NCBI GenBank assembly: GCA_009927065.1
Contig: RFNU01000188.1
Span: 1 to 28,100 of the forward strand
Origin: a bacterium
GTDB lineage: Bacteria; Pseudomonadota; Gammaproteobacteria; Berkiellales; Berkiellaceae
DNA length: 28,100 nucleotides
Direction: 5' to 3'
This document shows, in pieces, positions 14,275 through 23,644 of the stretch; within the stretch, counting starts at the first letter, position 1, and each line of letters opens with the position of its first letter. The notes beneath the pieces are model-generated. The model ran no database searches. It saw nothing but the letters and a program-made list of their open reading frames with translations, and was not told the origin of the DNA. The translations under genes and the position numbers were made by a program.

Positions 14275-15225
14275 TTATATGAATTCCAACTCAAACATGC
14301 GAAGCCATTTTTTAGTCGAGGAGTAAGAGCAAATCCACGCAAATGCCACAACTCCTATTAAAATATAAAAAAGAAAGAAAAGATCCTGTTGACTAATATT
14401 TAGTGTTACATCATAAAGATCAAGCAGCGAAAAAATTTGCTCGCGTAATAAGAATAAAGGAATACCCAAGCATAGTGGTGCAAAAAGAGAACCAAAACAG
14501 CCCAGGAAAAACCCCTGATATAAATAAGGACGTTGAATAAAATGAGATGATGCTCCTAGATGATATAAAACAGAAATTTCTTGCTTATACTTTTCCATCA
14601 GTAATTTAATAGAATAGTTAACCATCAGCACGACCGTAGAGACCAGGACGCCGCCAATAATCCAAGAAAGTATGTGAGCAAAACTGATAAGTCTCATGAT
14701 CTTAGAATGCCAGAATTGATCGAATTCAACTGCAATAATGCTCGGATCTTGCTCAAGCTCTTTTTTCAGCTGTAATATTTCATTAACAGAGAAATTTTTA
14801 GGCGACGAGGCAGTGATTACACCTGGAATGTTTTCCCAAAATGATTGAGCAATATTTTTATCAAGGAGCTCTTCAACAAGATCGCCGGCTGAGTAAATTT
14901 TTAGATTCTGTAAATCTTGTTGATTTTTTAAACGTTCTAGTAGATCTTGATAAGAAGCATGAGGAATTTCTGTATTGGGGAATATAGTGATGCTTGATGT
15001 ATGTTCTAATTCTGCTTGAAAATGTTGCGTTATTCTTAAAGTCAATCCAAAGATTAAACAGACGCTTAATGCTAATCCTATTAGAATAATAGCACCAGCT
15101 GTTTGATAACTTTGTCTGAAAAGCCTTTGCCAACCTAAAGATGCGGCTAATAAATGCTCATAATAAAGATGATGGAGTCGTTGTTTAAATGATATATTTT
15201 CAAGATCTAAATTAAGGGTTCGCAT
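14275..15225 (-). CDS. ftsX: Cell-division protein FtsX, ABC-transporter-like permease
   Basis: FtsX pairs with FtsE at the divisome and activates peptidoglycan hydrolases through EnvC-type partners. The 316-residue protein has the expected topology: a cytosolic N-terminus, membrane helix about 44-65, a periplasmic domain to about residue 180, then three helices (about 185-206, 233-256, 283-303) and a short tail. The periplasmic part includes the family-like segment DPSIIAVEFDQFWHSKIMRL. The ATG at 15225 overlaps the ftsE end by 19 bases, which suggests translational coupling. In many gammaproteobacteria rpoH follows ftsX; here rsmJ does. Confidence 0.92.
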   Translation of the reverse strand: MRTLNLDLENISFKQRLHHLYYEHLLAASLGWQRLFRQSYQTAGAIILIGLALSVCLIFGLTLRITQHFQAELEHTSSITIFPNTEIPHASYQDLLERLKNQQDLQNLKIYSAGDLVEELLDKNIAQSFWENIPGVITASSPKNFSVNEILQLKKELEQDPSIIAVEFDQFWHSKIMRLISFAHILSWIIGGVLVSTVVLMVNYSIKLLMEKYKQEISVLYHLGASSHFIQRPYLYQGFFLGCFGSLFAPLCLGIPLFLLREQIFSLLDLYDVTLNISQQDLFFLFYILIGVVAFAWICSYSSTKKWLRMFELEFI

Positions 15226-15923
15226 ACAAGCTCCTTGACTAAATTATTTTGACGCTCAATGATCCGATATTCTAATTTTCCTTGAATAAGATCGAAGATT
15301 CTATAATTATATGTTTGTAATAAAAACTCATCATGAGTAGCAATAATGACTGTCGTTCCTATCTTATTAAACTCAAGTAGTAACTCCATGATTTCTAATG
15401 ATAGCTTTCGGTCAAGATTCCCTGTTGGCTCATCAGCTAATATAATCATTGGTGAATGAACGAGTGCCCGAGCTATTTCAGCACGTTGGCGCTCACCACC
15501 AGAAAGCATATGAAAGTAATCTTGGGATCTATTAAGTAATCCAACTTTAAATAAAGCTGCTCGTACTTTGCGTTGTGCCTCAGGATAAGAAAAACCTCTT
15601 AATCTTAAAGGAAGAGCTACATTTTCAGCTATAGTGAAATCATCGATAAAACGGGGACTTTGATGAATAAAACCTATTTTTCGTCGATAGGCATTTGCAC
15701 CACTAGTCGATAAGTCGCTTAGATTAATATTATTAATTTTGACAGCCCCTTCACAAGCCTTATCCTGTAATGCGATGAGTTTTAGAAATGTACTTTTACC
15801 AGCGCCAGAGTGACCTGTTAAAAAGATAAATTCTCCCTCATTAATTTTACAGTCAATATTAACAAGCGCTTGTTTCTCTAAAAAATATCTTGAAACGCGT
15901 TCAAATTCTATCAGTGTTGTCAT
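15207..15923 (-). CDS. ftsE: Cell-division ATP-binding protein FtsE
   Basis: The 238-residue ABC ATPase shows Walker A GHSGAGKST (37-45), the Q-loop at about 87-88, signature LSGGERQR (140-147), Walker B IILADE (160-165) and switch His197 in ATHDE. It works with FtsX at the septum. The family length is about 222, so the tail is slightly long (last residues LVKELVCEPLI) where it overlaps ftsX. The start ATG overlaps the end of rsmD by 23 bases and has no separate Shine-Dalgarno, again pointing to coupling. Confidence 0.94.
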   Translation of the reverse strand: MTTLIEFERVSRYFLEKQALVNIDCKINEGEFIFLTGHSGAGKSTFLKLIALQDKACEGAVKINNINLSDLSTSGANAYRRKIGFIHQSPRFIDDFTIAENVALPLRLRGFSYPEAQRKVRAALFKVGLLNRSQDYFHMLSGGERQRAEIARALVHSPMIILADEPTGNLDRKLSLEIMELLLEFNKIGTTVIIATHDEFLLQTYNYRIFDLIQGKLEYRIIERQNNLVKELVCEPLI

Positions 15924-16476
15924 GTTTATTTGATGTATTTTGATTGGGTGTGACTAAGTATATGCTAACATCACCTAAATTTTTTTGTTTATAAAGATTC
16001 CAATTTAAGGGGAGGCTCCAACCTCGCTCAGCTTCTAGATAAATTAGCGAACTATTATGCAAACATTTTTTAAATGAATGTAAAGATAGAATCTTTTCAA
16101 GCCAATTTTGCTTGAAAGGAGGATCTAAAAAAACTAAATCAAAGAGTTGGTTGTTTTGTTCCAGCCAACTGATAGAATCTGTGCAAAATATTTCACAGCG
16201 ATCATCAATTTTCATTTTTTGAATATGTTGTTGTAATTTTTGTATATGGTTTAATTCTTTATCAATAAAGTGGATGGATGTTGCGCCTAAAGACAAGGCT
16301 TCTAATCCTAAAATGCCTGTACCGGCAAAAAGATCGAGGCACTGCATTTTATCGCAATTTCCTAACCAATTAAATAAGACATCTCGTGCGCGTGCTAATG
16401 ATGGGCGAGCTTTATGATCTTGCGGGTAACGCAAAATTTTTCCTTTAAATAATCCAAACTGAATTTTAACTTGCAT
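15901..16476 (-). CDS. rsmD: 16S rRNA (guanine966-N2)-methyltransferase
   Basis: RsmD methylates G966 of 16S rRNA in assembled small subunits. The 191-residue protein has the family N-terminal FKGKILRYPQDHKARPSLAR and ARDVLFNWLG, SAM motif I CLDLFAGTGILGLEALSLGA (about 46-65) and the catalytic DLVFLDPPF (about 113-121). AAGGG precedes the ATG closely. It lies 36 bases after cca and overlaps ftsE. Its neighbourhood with ftsY/ftsE/ftsX is shared with E. coli, where rsmD lies upstream of ftsY rather than after cca. Confidence 0.93.
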   Translation of the reverse strand: MQVKIQFGLFKGKILRYPQDHKARPSLARARDVLFNWLGNCDKMQCLDLFAGTGILGLEALSLGATSIHFIDKELNHIQKLQQHIQKMKIDDRCEIFCTDSISWLEQNNQLFDLVFLDPPFKQNWLEKILSLHSFKKCLHNSSLIYLEAERGWSLPLNWNLYKQKNLGDVSIYLVTPNQNTSNKHDNTDRI

Positions 16477-16512
16477 CAGGGCCCTTAATATTTTTCAATA
16501 GAAAATAAATTA

Positions 16513-17622
16513 TCATTTTAATGCGTTTTCTATATATTCTTGATAAAAATCTTTTAACATAAGATATCGTTTTGCTGGAGGCTCTATATTGATAATCCAA
16601 GAAGTATCCAACGACTTTAATTTTTTAATTAATAGGCTTAATTCTTCATATTTGACTATAGGATTGCCTAGAATGGGCCAAACATCTTGAACTAATGTCA
16701 TTTCCTGAAATCCTTTAGTGAGGAAAAGCATTTCCACAATGAAGATTGAATCAGGTGTTTTTTTCTCTATAAAGCCCCAGGCCTTTATTATAATCTTTAT
16801 AAGTTTTATATGATAAGAAGATAATTTTAAAGAATCTTGAGGTGAAGTTGCATTTATCCTTATTGCAGCCTGATGCCAAACAGCCATGGCATAGCTAAAT
16901 GCTTGGCTTGGATTCAGTCCAGGCATTTTTTTTCGCAATAAAGGTAAAACATCAGGTAATATGTTACTCCAGTGAGGAAAAATCTTATCAAGAGCATTAA
17001 GCTCGTCCAAAACAACCCAAAATTTAGCAGGTTGATCACTGTATTTGTAAACTTTAATAATTTCTTGAGTAATACGTTCAAGAGATAGAGTCGATAGCTC
17101 GCCTGAACTCGAAAGATCTTGCGCTAATACTTTTGTTCCAGGATCTATTTTAAATTCAGGAAAATATGTTGCAAAACGTGCAAGACGTATAATTCTTAAA
17201 GGATCGTCAACAAAGGCTGGCGAAACATGTCGTAATATTTTGTTTTTTAAATCATCTTGACCACCATAAGGATCTATAAACTGATGATGTTCAGGATCAT
17301 AAGCTATCGCATTAATAGTTAAATCACGCCGTAACAAATCTTCTTGAAGAGTAATATTTGAGCAACTATTAATTTCAAAACCATGATAGCCATGACCTTT
17401 TTTTCGTTCAGAGCGTGCTAAAGCGTATTCTTCTTTTGTTTTTGGATGGATAAAAACAGGAAAGCTAGCTCCAACCTGTTCAAATCCTAATGTTTTAAGA
17501 TCATTTGCTGAGCCTCCTACAACGACCCAGTCTTTATCAGTACAATGACGATTACAAAGAAAATCTCTTACCCAGCCACCAACAATATAACATTTCAAGT
17601 TATTCGTCCCCAAATAAAGCAT
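16513..17622 (-). CDS. cca: CCA-adding tRNA nucleotidyltransferase
   Basis: The enzyme adds or repairs the 3' CCA of tRNAs. The class II head domain is clear: YIVGGWVRDF with the template loop, TDKDWVVVGG with the metal-binding Asp29 and Asp31, RRDLTINAIAYD (98-109) and the ERITQEI segment. At 369 residues it lacks the C-terminal HD phosphohydrolase domain of E. coli Cca (412 residues). The frame opens at ATG 17622, overlapping ftsY by 23 bases. A TTG at 17598, just after the ftsY stop, would give an N-terminus of MKCYIVGG that aligns better with homologues, so the true start may be there. Position between ftsY and rsmD is unusual. Confidence 0.92.
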   Translation of the reverse strand: MLYLGTNNLKCYIVGGWVRDFLCNRHCTDKDWVVVGGSANDLKTLGFEQVGASFPVFIHPKTKEEYALARSERKKGHGYHGFEINSCSNITLQEDLLRRDLTINAIAYDPEHHQFIDPYGGQDDLKNKILRHVSPAFVDDPLRIIRLARFATYFPEFKIDPGTKVLAQDLSSSGELSTLSLERITQEIIKVYKYSDQPAKFWVVLDELNALDKIFPHWSNILPDVLPLLRKKMPGLNPSQAFSYAMAVWHQAAIRINATSPQDSLKLSSYHIKLIKIIIKAWGFIEKKTPDSIFIVEMLFLTKGFQEMTLVQDVWPILGNPIVKYEELSLLIKKLKSLDTSWIINIEPPAKRYLMLKDFYQEYIENALK

Positions 17623-18541
17623 CTATAAATTCTTTTGAATCAAAATGATCAATATCATCTACTGACTCACCACAACCAATAAAATAAACTGGTAGTTTAT
17701 AAGAGCGCATGATTTCAAAAATAGCGCCGGCTTTACTTGAGCCATCAATTTTAGTAATGACTAAGCCATCCAAACCTAATTCTTGCTGAAAAGTTTTGGC
17801 CTGTTCAATCATGTTCTGTCCTTGCGATCCATCAAGAACCAACAAAACTCTTAGATCTGCGCTAGATATTTGTTTTAATAGCACGCGTTTAATTTTGACT
17901 AGCTCTTGAATAAGATTTTTATTGTTATGCAAGCGTCCTGAGGTATCAATAAAAGAAATATTATTACCTACAGATAGGGCATGGGCCATCCCCTGGAAAA
18001 CAACTGCTGCTGGATCAGTGGTTTCTGAACTAAAAAAGTTCAAGTTATATTTCTTCGCCCAATGTTGTAACTGCTCAATTGCTGCTGCTCTATAAGTATC
18101 TGCTGCGATTAATAAAGGATTCAAATCTCTGTAGAGATTTGCCAGTTTAGCTGTGGTAGTCGTTTTACCGGCACCATTGACGCCAACCATCATAATCACT
18201 TTTATGTTTTTTAATGCCTCGGGGTTAGGTTGTAAAGATAAAGAAAGAAGATGATCTTTCAATTTATTGATCATGTCATTGGCTGGAGTATTTTGGACTA
18301 AATGAATAAGCTCTTTAGTAAGTTGAGGTCCTATATCAGCACGAATTAAGTTTTTTTTAAGCTCTAATAAATGTTCTGAAGTGAGAGTATCTTTATACCC
18401 GAGCAACCTTACAAAAGGTCCTAGTAATGCGCCTTTAGTTTGAGAAAGACTGTTTTTTAAACGTTGATACCAAGAGTCTTTCCGAACTAGAGGAGTTACT
18501 GTAGACTCTGGTGTTTTTTTACTGCCAAACCATCCAAACAT
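17600..18541 (-). CDS. ftsY: Signal recognition particle receptor FtsY
   Basis: FtsY is the SRP receptor GTPase that delivers ribosomes making membrane proteins to the Sec translocon. The 313-residue protein is essentially the NG core: N domain about 25-105, then G motifs GVNGAGKTTTTAKLA (120-134), DTYRAAAIEQL (148-158), DTSGRLHNN (199-207), TKIDGSSKAGA (263-273) and GCGESVDDI (289-297). The long acidic A domain of E. coli FtsY (497 residues) is absent; only a short basic/hydrophobic N-terminus remains (MFGWFGSKKT), enough for membrane binding in short homologues. It follows glpT after 38 bases with a weak ribosome-binding site. Confidence 0.95.
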   Translation of the reverse strand: MFGWFGSKKTPESTVTPLVRKDSWYQRLKNSLSQTKGALLGPFVRLLGYKDTLTSEHLLELKKNLIRADIGPQLTKELIHLVQNTPANDMINKLKDHLLSLSLQPNPEALKNIKVIMMVGVNGAGKTTTTAKLANLYRDLNPLLIAADTYRAAAIEQLQHWAKKYNLNFFSSETTDPAAVVFQGMAHALSVGNNISFIDTSGRLHNNKNLIQELVKIKRVLLKQISSADLRVLLVLDGSQGQNMIEQAKTFQQELGLDGLVITKIDGSSKAGAIFEIMRSYKLPVYFIGCGESVDDIDHFDSKEFIDALFGDE

Positions 18542-18579
18542 CGAAATAATCGTCTTTTTTTATCTAAACATAGCTTCTA

Positions 18580-19980
18580 TTATGCCATATTGTAGCGTAA
18601 TGACACCTTTTTCTTTTTTAAAATTTCTTCTTTATTTGAAGGATGGCCAGCATTCCATGTTAACGATAAGAAAATAGTTGCAAGCAAACATGATACAAAT
18701 AGCAGCAAGAATCCGCCATTCCAATCATAATTATCCACTATCCATCCAAAAAGAGCATTTGCGCAAACAGCTCCACCAACATAACCAAAAAGCCCTGTAA
18801 ATCCAGCGGCTGTTCCAGCAATATGTTTGGGCACAAGATCTATCGCGTGAAGTCCAATAAGCATTACGGGGCCATAGATTAAAAATCCCATAACAAGAAT
18901 ACAACTATTAATCAGCAGAGGACTGCTTGAAGGGGCAAACCAATAAATATTTAAGACGATAGCGATAAGGATCATGCAAATAACACCAGCCGGTGCCCTA
19001 CGACCTTCAAAAAACTTGTCACTCATCCATCCACATAAAAATGTTCCCGCTATTCCTGCTATTTCATAAACAACATAAGAAAAATTAGAAGTTTCTCTAT
19101 TGAAGCCTTTAACATTCATAAGATAGCTTGGCATCCAATCTATAATTGCATATCGCGTTAAATACACAAACAAATTGGCAATCGCTAAAAACCACAAGTA
19201 TTTATTTTTAAATATATATTTATTTAGTTGTTGCATTACAGATAGCTGTTCACCATCGTTGATAATAGACTGAGGAAGTTCTTCATGCTTAAAATTTTCT
19301 ATCGAAGGCAAACCAAGAGATGCTGGGGTATCTTCGACTAAGGTGTAAGAAATAAAAGCAATAATAAGAGCAAGAATACCTGGTACATAAAGTGCTGCAT
19401 GCCAGCTTAGCCAAAAAGATAATCCTATTGATAACAGCATTGCTGGAAAAGCTTGCCCAATATTGTGCGCCATATTCCATATCGCCATTTTAGAACCACG
19501 CTCTTTTGTGGAAAACCAATGAACCATGACACGGCCACAAGGCGGCCAGCCCATCCCTTGAAACCAGCCATTTAAATACATTAAAAATATTAGTAAATGA
19601 AAATTCATAAAAATACTGGGAAAAAAACCAATCAAACAACTAATAATTGCTGAAAAAACAAGTCCTAATGGCAGAAAAAATTTTGCATTCGATCGATCTG
19701 AAAACCATCCCATAATAAACTTGCTAATACCATACGCGAAAGAGGTTGATCCCATGATGATACCTTGTTGGAACTTTGAGTAACCATAAAGACGTTCTAA
19801 GTCTGGCATAATTAAAGAAATATTTTTCCTAACTAAATAATATCCAGCATAACCAATAAAAATCCCCATAAAAACTCTAAAACGATAATAAGCATATACA
19901 CTCTCTTGCTTGTTAGCAGGCATAATTGGTTGCGCGGCTGGAGCTTTCATCCACTCTAGAAATTTTTTAGCTATGTTCAT
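18580..19980 (-). CDS. glpT: Glycerol-3-phosphate:phosphate antiporter
   Basis: This 466-residue major-facilitator protein is very close to GlpT of the organophosphate:phosphate antiporter family. Diagnostic stretches are GYAGYYLVRKN with Arg51 (equivalent to E. coli Arg45), NGWFQGMGWPPCGR, WNMAHNIGQ with His172, FVYLTRYAIIDW with Arg276 (E. coli Arg269), and GFLIYGPVMLIGLHA plus GTAAGFTGLFGY near the C-terminus. The two arginines bind the substrate phosphate. Twelve membrane helices are evident. It has its own promoter (20015-20043) and no glpQ or glpK beside it; instead ftsY follows after 38 bases, possibly co-transcribed. A host-derived glycerol-3-phosphate supply is a reasonable inference. 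Confidence 0.93.
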   Translation of the reverse strand: MNIAKKFLEWMKAPAAQPIMPANKQESVYAYYRFRVFMGIFIGYAGYYLVRKNISLIMPDLERLYGYSKFQQGIIMGSTSFAYGISKFIMGWFSDRSNAKFFLPLGLVFSAIISCLIGFFPSIFMNFHLLIFLMYLNGWFQGMGWPPCGRVMVHWFSTKERGSKMAIWNMAHNIGQAFPAMLLSIGLSFWLSWHAALYVPGILALIIAFISYTLVEDTPASLGLPSIENFKHEELPQSIINDGEQLSVMQQLNKYIFKNKYLWFLAIANLFVYLTRYAIIDWMPSYLMNVKGFNRETSNFSYVVYEIAGIAGTFLCGWMSDKFFEGRRAPAGVICMILIAIVLNIYWFAPSSSPLLINSCILVMGFLIYGPVMLIGLHAIDLVPKHIAGTAAGFTGLFGYVGGAVCANALFGWIVDNYDWNGGFLLLFVSCLLATIFLSLTWNAGHPSNKEEILKKKKVSLRYNMA

Positions 19981-20014
19981 TATGAATAATATTCGTAAGT
20001 ATTTGTGAGATATC

Positions 20015-20043
20015 AGTATAAATGATTTGAGTTAAATGTACAA
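20015..20043 (-). promoter_or_regulatory. Sigma-70 promoter of glpT
   Basis: On the minus strand TTGTAC (20043-20038) and TATACT (20020-20015) are exactly 17 bases apart, matching four and five of six consensus positions. Transcription would begin about 28 bases before the ATG, leaving a short leader without a clear Shine-Dalgarno. Confidence 0.6.
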
Positions 20044-20250
20044 AAATTGGATATCGAAGTCAACATTCACACAGGATTTGCTCTAAAAAACAAATAATTG
20101 TAATTCAGCCTGCAATAAAACAAGTTGTGTACAATCCTAATGAAGATGACTTGTGAATTGATTGTACCAAAGTAAAAAACAACAGATGAAAAAGCAGGGT
20201 GGCTGATCTGCCTGAGAATCTTGATGTAACTTTAAAGAGGGACTCCATGC

Positions 20251-20256
20251 TACAAT
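20251..20256 (+). promoter_or_regulatory. Candidate -10 element of prlC
   Basis: TACAAT matches five of six consensus bases 30 bases before the prlC ATG. No good -35 hexamer lies 16-18 bases upstream. Confidence 0.35.
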
Positions 20257-20285
20257 GTTAAAAATACAATAATAAAGGCACCACT

Positions 20286-22265
20286 ATGGTAGATTATATT
20301 AATTTTGATATTGATAGAGTCGTTGCTTACGAGCATATAGCGCAACTCATTCAAGATGCTACAGATATTATTGAACTCAACAAAAAAAACATAGCAAATT
20401 TAGATGGATTTGAGCAACTAATTTTACCTATTGAAAAAATAGATAATGAATTACAAAAAAATTGGTCTTTATTAGATCACTTACAGAATGTTGACAATAA
20501 AAATGAATTAAGAGAGAGTCACCAACAAGCTCTTGATAAAATCACTGATTTTCAGACAAAGTATGCTCTTGATAAAGAGTTGATGGGTGTTTATGAAAAA
20601 GCATCAAACCAAAAAAATCTTAATATTGATGAAAAGCTTTTGCTTGATCATGCTTTGTTAAATTTTAAGCTGGCGGGAGTGGATTTAGATGATCAAAAGA
20701 AACAAAGAATCTTTGAAATTAGCCAAGCGTTGACACAACTTTCAGAGAAATTCGGGAATAATCTCTTAGATACAAGTGAGCGTTGGACATCACCTATTAC
20801 AGCTGAAGCACTTCATGGCCTGAGTGAGGCTGAGTTAGAGTATTTGGAGCATATTGCAAAACAAAATTCATCTCCCAGTAAATATCTTCTGAATTTATCA
20901 GCCCCATGTTATCAAATGATTATGACAAACTGCTCCCATCGAGGCTTAAGAGAAAGGCTTTATAAAGCCTATGCGCATCGCGCTAGTCGGTATGATGAGA
21001 ATGGACCGGCTTATGATAATGCTGCTGTGGCAGTATCTATTTTAAATTTGCGGAGAGAAGAAGCCGCACTGCTTGGTTATCCAGAATATGCACAATATGC
21101 TTTAAGTAAAAGATTTGCCCATACTCCAGAGAGTGTTTCAACCTTTTTAAAACAACTGATCATCGCTATCAAACCAAAAGCAGAAAAAGAATTTATAAAA
21201 ATAAAAACACTTGCTATCAATGATAGTCTAACAGAGATTGAGCCATGGGACGTTGCTTTTTATTCAGAGCAATTAAAAAAGCAAGAGCTGAGTATTCATG
21301 ATGAAGAAATTCGAGAATATTTTACACTTGATCGAGTATTGCCATTAATGTTGGAAACTTTTGGTGATATGTATGGATTTAAAACTCGGCAAGAACATTT
21401 CCCATCTTGGCATAAAGATGTGATTTCTTTAAGCTTATTAAACAATAAGACACAAGATCCAATCGGTGTTCTCTATATAGATTTATATGCACGTAATGGT
21501 AAAAGACAGGGCGCATGGATGAGCGGTGCTCGTTCTAAGGTAGATTATAAAAGTTGGAAAGCTTTGCCAGTTGCGTATATTGTTTGTAATTTTAGAAAAG
21601 ACGATGAAGGGACATTATCTTTTGATGATTTACAAACGCTTTTTCATGAATTTGGACACTCGTTACACCATTTATTAACTCAACGCACCTTACCCAGTAT
21701 TGCTGGGATTAATCAAGTGCCTTGGGATATTGTTGAATTGCCAAGTCAGTTAAGTGAGCAATGGTGCTTTGAGAAATCTTTTCTAAAAAAATTGAGTGCT
21801 CATAGAGATACCAAGCAACCACTTAGCGATGATTTAATTAATAATTTAATTAATACTCGTCAATTTATGGCTAGCCTGTTTTTATTGCGTCAACTAGAGT
21901 TTGCTTCTTTTGATTGGGGGATTCATGGTAAAGATCATATCAATGATGTTGTTGGTTACTGGCATGAAATAAGAAGAGACATCGCTGTGACACCATCTAT
22001 AGCTACTCACGCATTTCCTTTAAGTTTTAGTCATATTTTTGATGGAGGCTATGCGGCAGGCTATTATAGTTATTTATGGGCAGATGCTTATGTTTATCAA
22101 GTTTATGAAAAGATGAAGGCGTATAAAACGATGCATTCAGCCGGTACAGCATTTAAAGAAAAATTTTTAACAATTGGACCTAGCTTGTCTTTACAAGAGT
22201 CTTTGCATGAGTTTTTAGGAGAAGAACAATCGATTAAACCTTTTTTAAAAGCTTATGGAATTTAA
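20286..22265 (+). CDS. prlC: Oligopeptidase A (M3 metallopeptidase)
   Basis: This cytosolic zinc oligopeptidase degrades short peptides, including cleaved signal peptides. The 659-residue length fits the family (E. coli 680). The zinc site HEFGH is at residues 454-458 within TLFHEFGHSLHHLL, and the third ligand glutamate follows at about residue 484 in DIVELPSQLSEQW. The C-terminal GGYAAGYYSYLWADAYVYQV motif closes the active-site channel in M3 enzymes. AAGG sits about 7-10 bases before the ATG. It is a single plus-strand gene, divergent from glpT and convergent with dnaB. Confidence 0.95.
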   Translation: MVDYINFDIDRVVAYEHIAQLIQDATDIIELNKKNIANLDGFEQLILPIEKIDNELQKNWSLLDHLQNVDNKNELRESHQQALDKITDFQTKYALDKELMGVYEKASNQKNLNIDEKLLLDHALLNFKLAGVDLDDQKKQRIFEISQALTQLSEKFGNNLLDTSERWTSPITAEALHGLSEAELEYLEHIAKQNSSPSKYLLNLSAPCYQMIMTNCSHRGLRERLYKAYAHRASRYDENGPAYDNAAVAVSILNLRREEAALLGYPEYAQYALSKRFAHTPESVSTFLKQLIIAIKPKAEKEFIKIKTLAINDSLTEIEPWDVAFYSEQLKKQELSIHDEEIREYFTLDRVLPLMLETFGDMYGFKTRQEHFPSWHKDVISLSLLNNKTQDPIGVLYIDLYARNGKRQGAWMSGARSKVDYKSWKALPVAYIVCNFRKDDEGTLSFDDLQTLFHEFGHSLHHLLTQRTLPSIAGINQVPWDIVELPSQLSEQWCFEKSFLKKLSAHRDTKQPLSDDLINNLINTRQFMASLFLLRQLEFASFDWGIHGKDHINDVVGYWHEIRRDIAVTPSIATHAFPLSFSHIFDGGYAAGYYSYLWADAYVYQVYEKMKAYKTMHSAGTAFKEKFLTIGPSLSLQESLHEFLGEEQSIKPFLKAYGI

Positions 22266-22278
22266 ACAGTAAGAGTAT

Positions 22279-22300
22279 GGGCTTCTGATAAAAGAAGCTC
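22279..22300 (+). terminator. Hairpin between convergent prlC and dnaB
   Basis: GGGCTTCT (22279-22286) pairs with AGAAGCTC (22293-22300) across a 6-base loop, with one G-U pair. It starts 13 bases after the prlC stop and overlaps the last two bases of the dnaB stop. Without a T run in either direction its efficiency is uncertain, but the position suits a bidirectional terminator or end-protecting stem. Confidence 0.45.
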
Positions 22301-23639
22301 ATTCATAATGATAATTCTTGAACGATCCTTTTTCTGGCGTGAAAACAAGTTTTGCTGTCCCTATCGGCCCATTTCTATGCTTAGCAATAATAATTTCTGC
22401 AAGTCCTTTATCTACCGATCCTGGATTATAATACTCATCTCTGTAAATAAACATAATAAGATCGGCATCTTGTTCGATAGCACCTGATTCGCGCAAATCA
22501 GACATTAAAGGACGTTTATTATTCCGAGACTCTAAGCCACGATTAAGCTGAGATAATGCGATCACAGGAATTTTGAGCTCTTTAGCAAGTGATTTTAAAC
22601 CATGAGAAATCTCAGAGACTTCTTGAACACGATTGTCAGAAGACATAGTGCCGTGAATAAGTTGTAAATAGTCAATAATCACAACGCCAAGTTTTTTGCC
22701 TTGCCGCTCTAGTTCTTTTGCCACTAACCTCGTTCTTGAGCGTATACCAGTAATTGTTAAAGAGGAAGACTCATCTATATACAATGGCTTAGATGTTAAT
22801 GTTTCTATACCATGCGCGATTGCTTGTAAGTTTTGTAGTTTACCACGACGTAAGGTATCATGATCGACACCCGTCATCATTGATAATAATCTTAAAATAA
22901 TTTGTTCCGCAGGCATCTCTAAGCTAAAAAACAAGACTGGAGAGTTATTATAAATTGCACTCATTGTAAATTCTAATGATAAAGCCGTTTTTCCCATTGA
23001 TGGTCGTGCTGCAAGCACAACGAGATCACCAGATTGAAAGCCACTGGTGAGTTTATCAATATCTTTAAATCCTGAGGGGATGCCGTGGTATAGCTTTTCG
23101 TTGTTTTTGTTTTCTTCTATTCTATCGAGAGTTTGTTTGATAAAAGCAGTAACGGGTAAAGGTTTAGAGTCAGTAATAACTTGAGCACTTAAAGCTAACA
23201 TTTGTCCTTGATAGTAATCAAGGAGTTGATTTGCTTTTTGCCCTTGAGGATCTAAGGATTGCTGATTAATTTGTTGAGCAAGGGTTATAAGACGACGACG
23301 TATAGCCCTATCCGCAACTATTTCGGCATATGTTGAAATATGATGACTAGTTAAAGGAAATGTGGCTAATCCTTGTAAAAAAACAACTCCCCCAGCTTCT
23401 TCGAGTTTATTCATATCTTCGAGCTGATGAGTTAATGCTATCAGTGATAAAGGAACATTTCTTTGTATCAGCATGAGCATTGTTTTAAATATTAAACGAT
23501 GGGTTGGATGATAAAAGGATTCTTCGACAATGAGAGCAGAGACTTTATCCCATAAAGATTCGTCTTTAATCAAAGAGGAAAGTAAAGCTTGCTCAGCCTC
23601 CAAAGAATGCGGATGTTCTTGCATGGAGACTGAGCTCAT
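22299..23639 (-). CDS. dnaB: Replicative DNA helicase
   Basis: DnaB is the hexameric 5'-3' helicase of the replication fork. The 446-residue protein has the N-terminal domain (SLEAEQALLSSLIKDESLWD) and the RecA-like C-terminal domain: Walker A ARPSMGKTAL (211-220), FFSLEMPAEQ, Walker B VVIIDYLQL (319-327) and the arginine-finger region KHRNGPIGTAKLVF. No intein or insertion interrupts it. It starts 5 bases after the rplI stop and is last in the rpsF-rpsR-rplI-dnaB array. That order differs from E. coli, where dnaB is elsewhere, but recurs in Legionellales and many other bacteria. Confidence 0.97.
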   Translation of the reverse strand: MSSVSMQEHPHSLEAEQALLSSLIKDESLWDKVSALIVEESFYHPTHRLIFKTMLMLIQRNVPLSLIALTHQLEDMNKLEEAGGVVFLQGLATFPLTSHHISTYAEIVADRAIRRRLITLAQQINQQSLDPQGQKANQLLDYYQGQMLALSAQVITDSKPLPVTAFIKQTLDRIEENKNNEKLYHGIPSGFKDIDKLTSGFQSGDLVVLAARPSMGKTALSLEFTMSAIYNNSPVLFFSLEMPAEQIILRLLSMMTGVDHDTLRRGKLQNLQAIAHGIETLTSKPLYIDESSSLTITGIRSRTRLVAKELERQGKKLGVVIIDYLQLIHGTMSSDNRVQEVSEISHGLKSLAKELKIPVIALSQLNRGLESRNNKRPLMSDLRESGAIEQDADLIMFIYRDEYYNPGSVDKGLAEIIIAKHRNGPIGTAKLVFTPEKGSFKNYHYE

Positions 23640-23644
23640 AGAGA

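Larger units (their letters stand above)
19981..20285. other. Divergent glpT-prlC intergenic region
   Basis: The 305 bp hold the glpT promoter on the minus strand and a -10-like TACAAT (20251-20256) for prlC. No coding frame or structured RNA is apparent in the middle. Confidence 0.5.
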
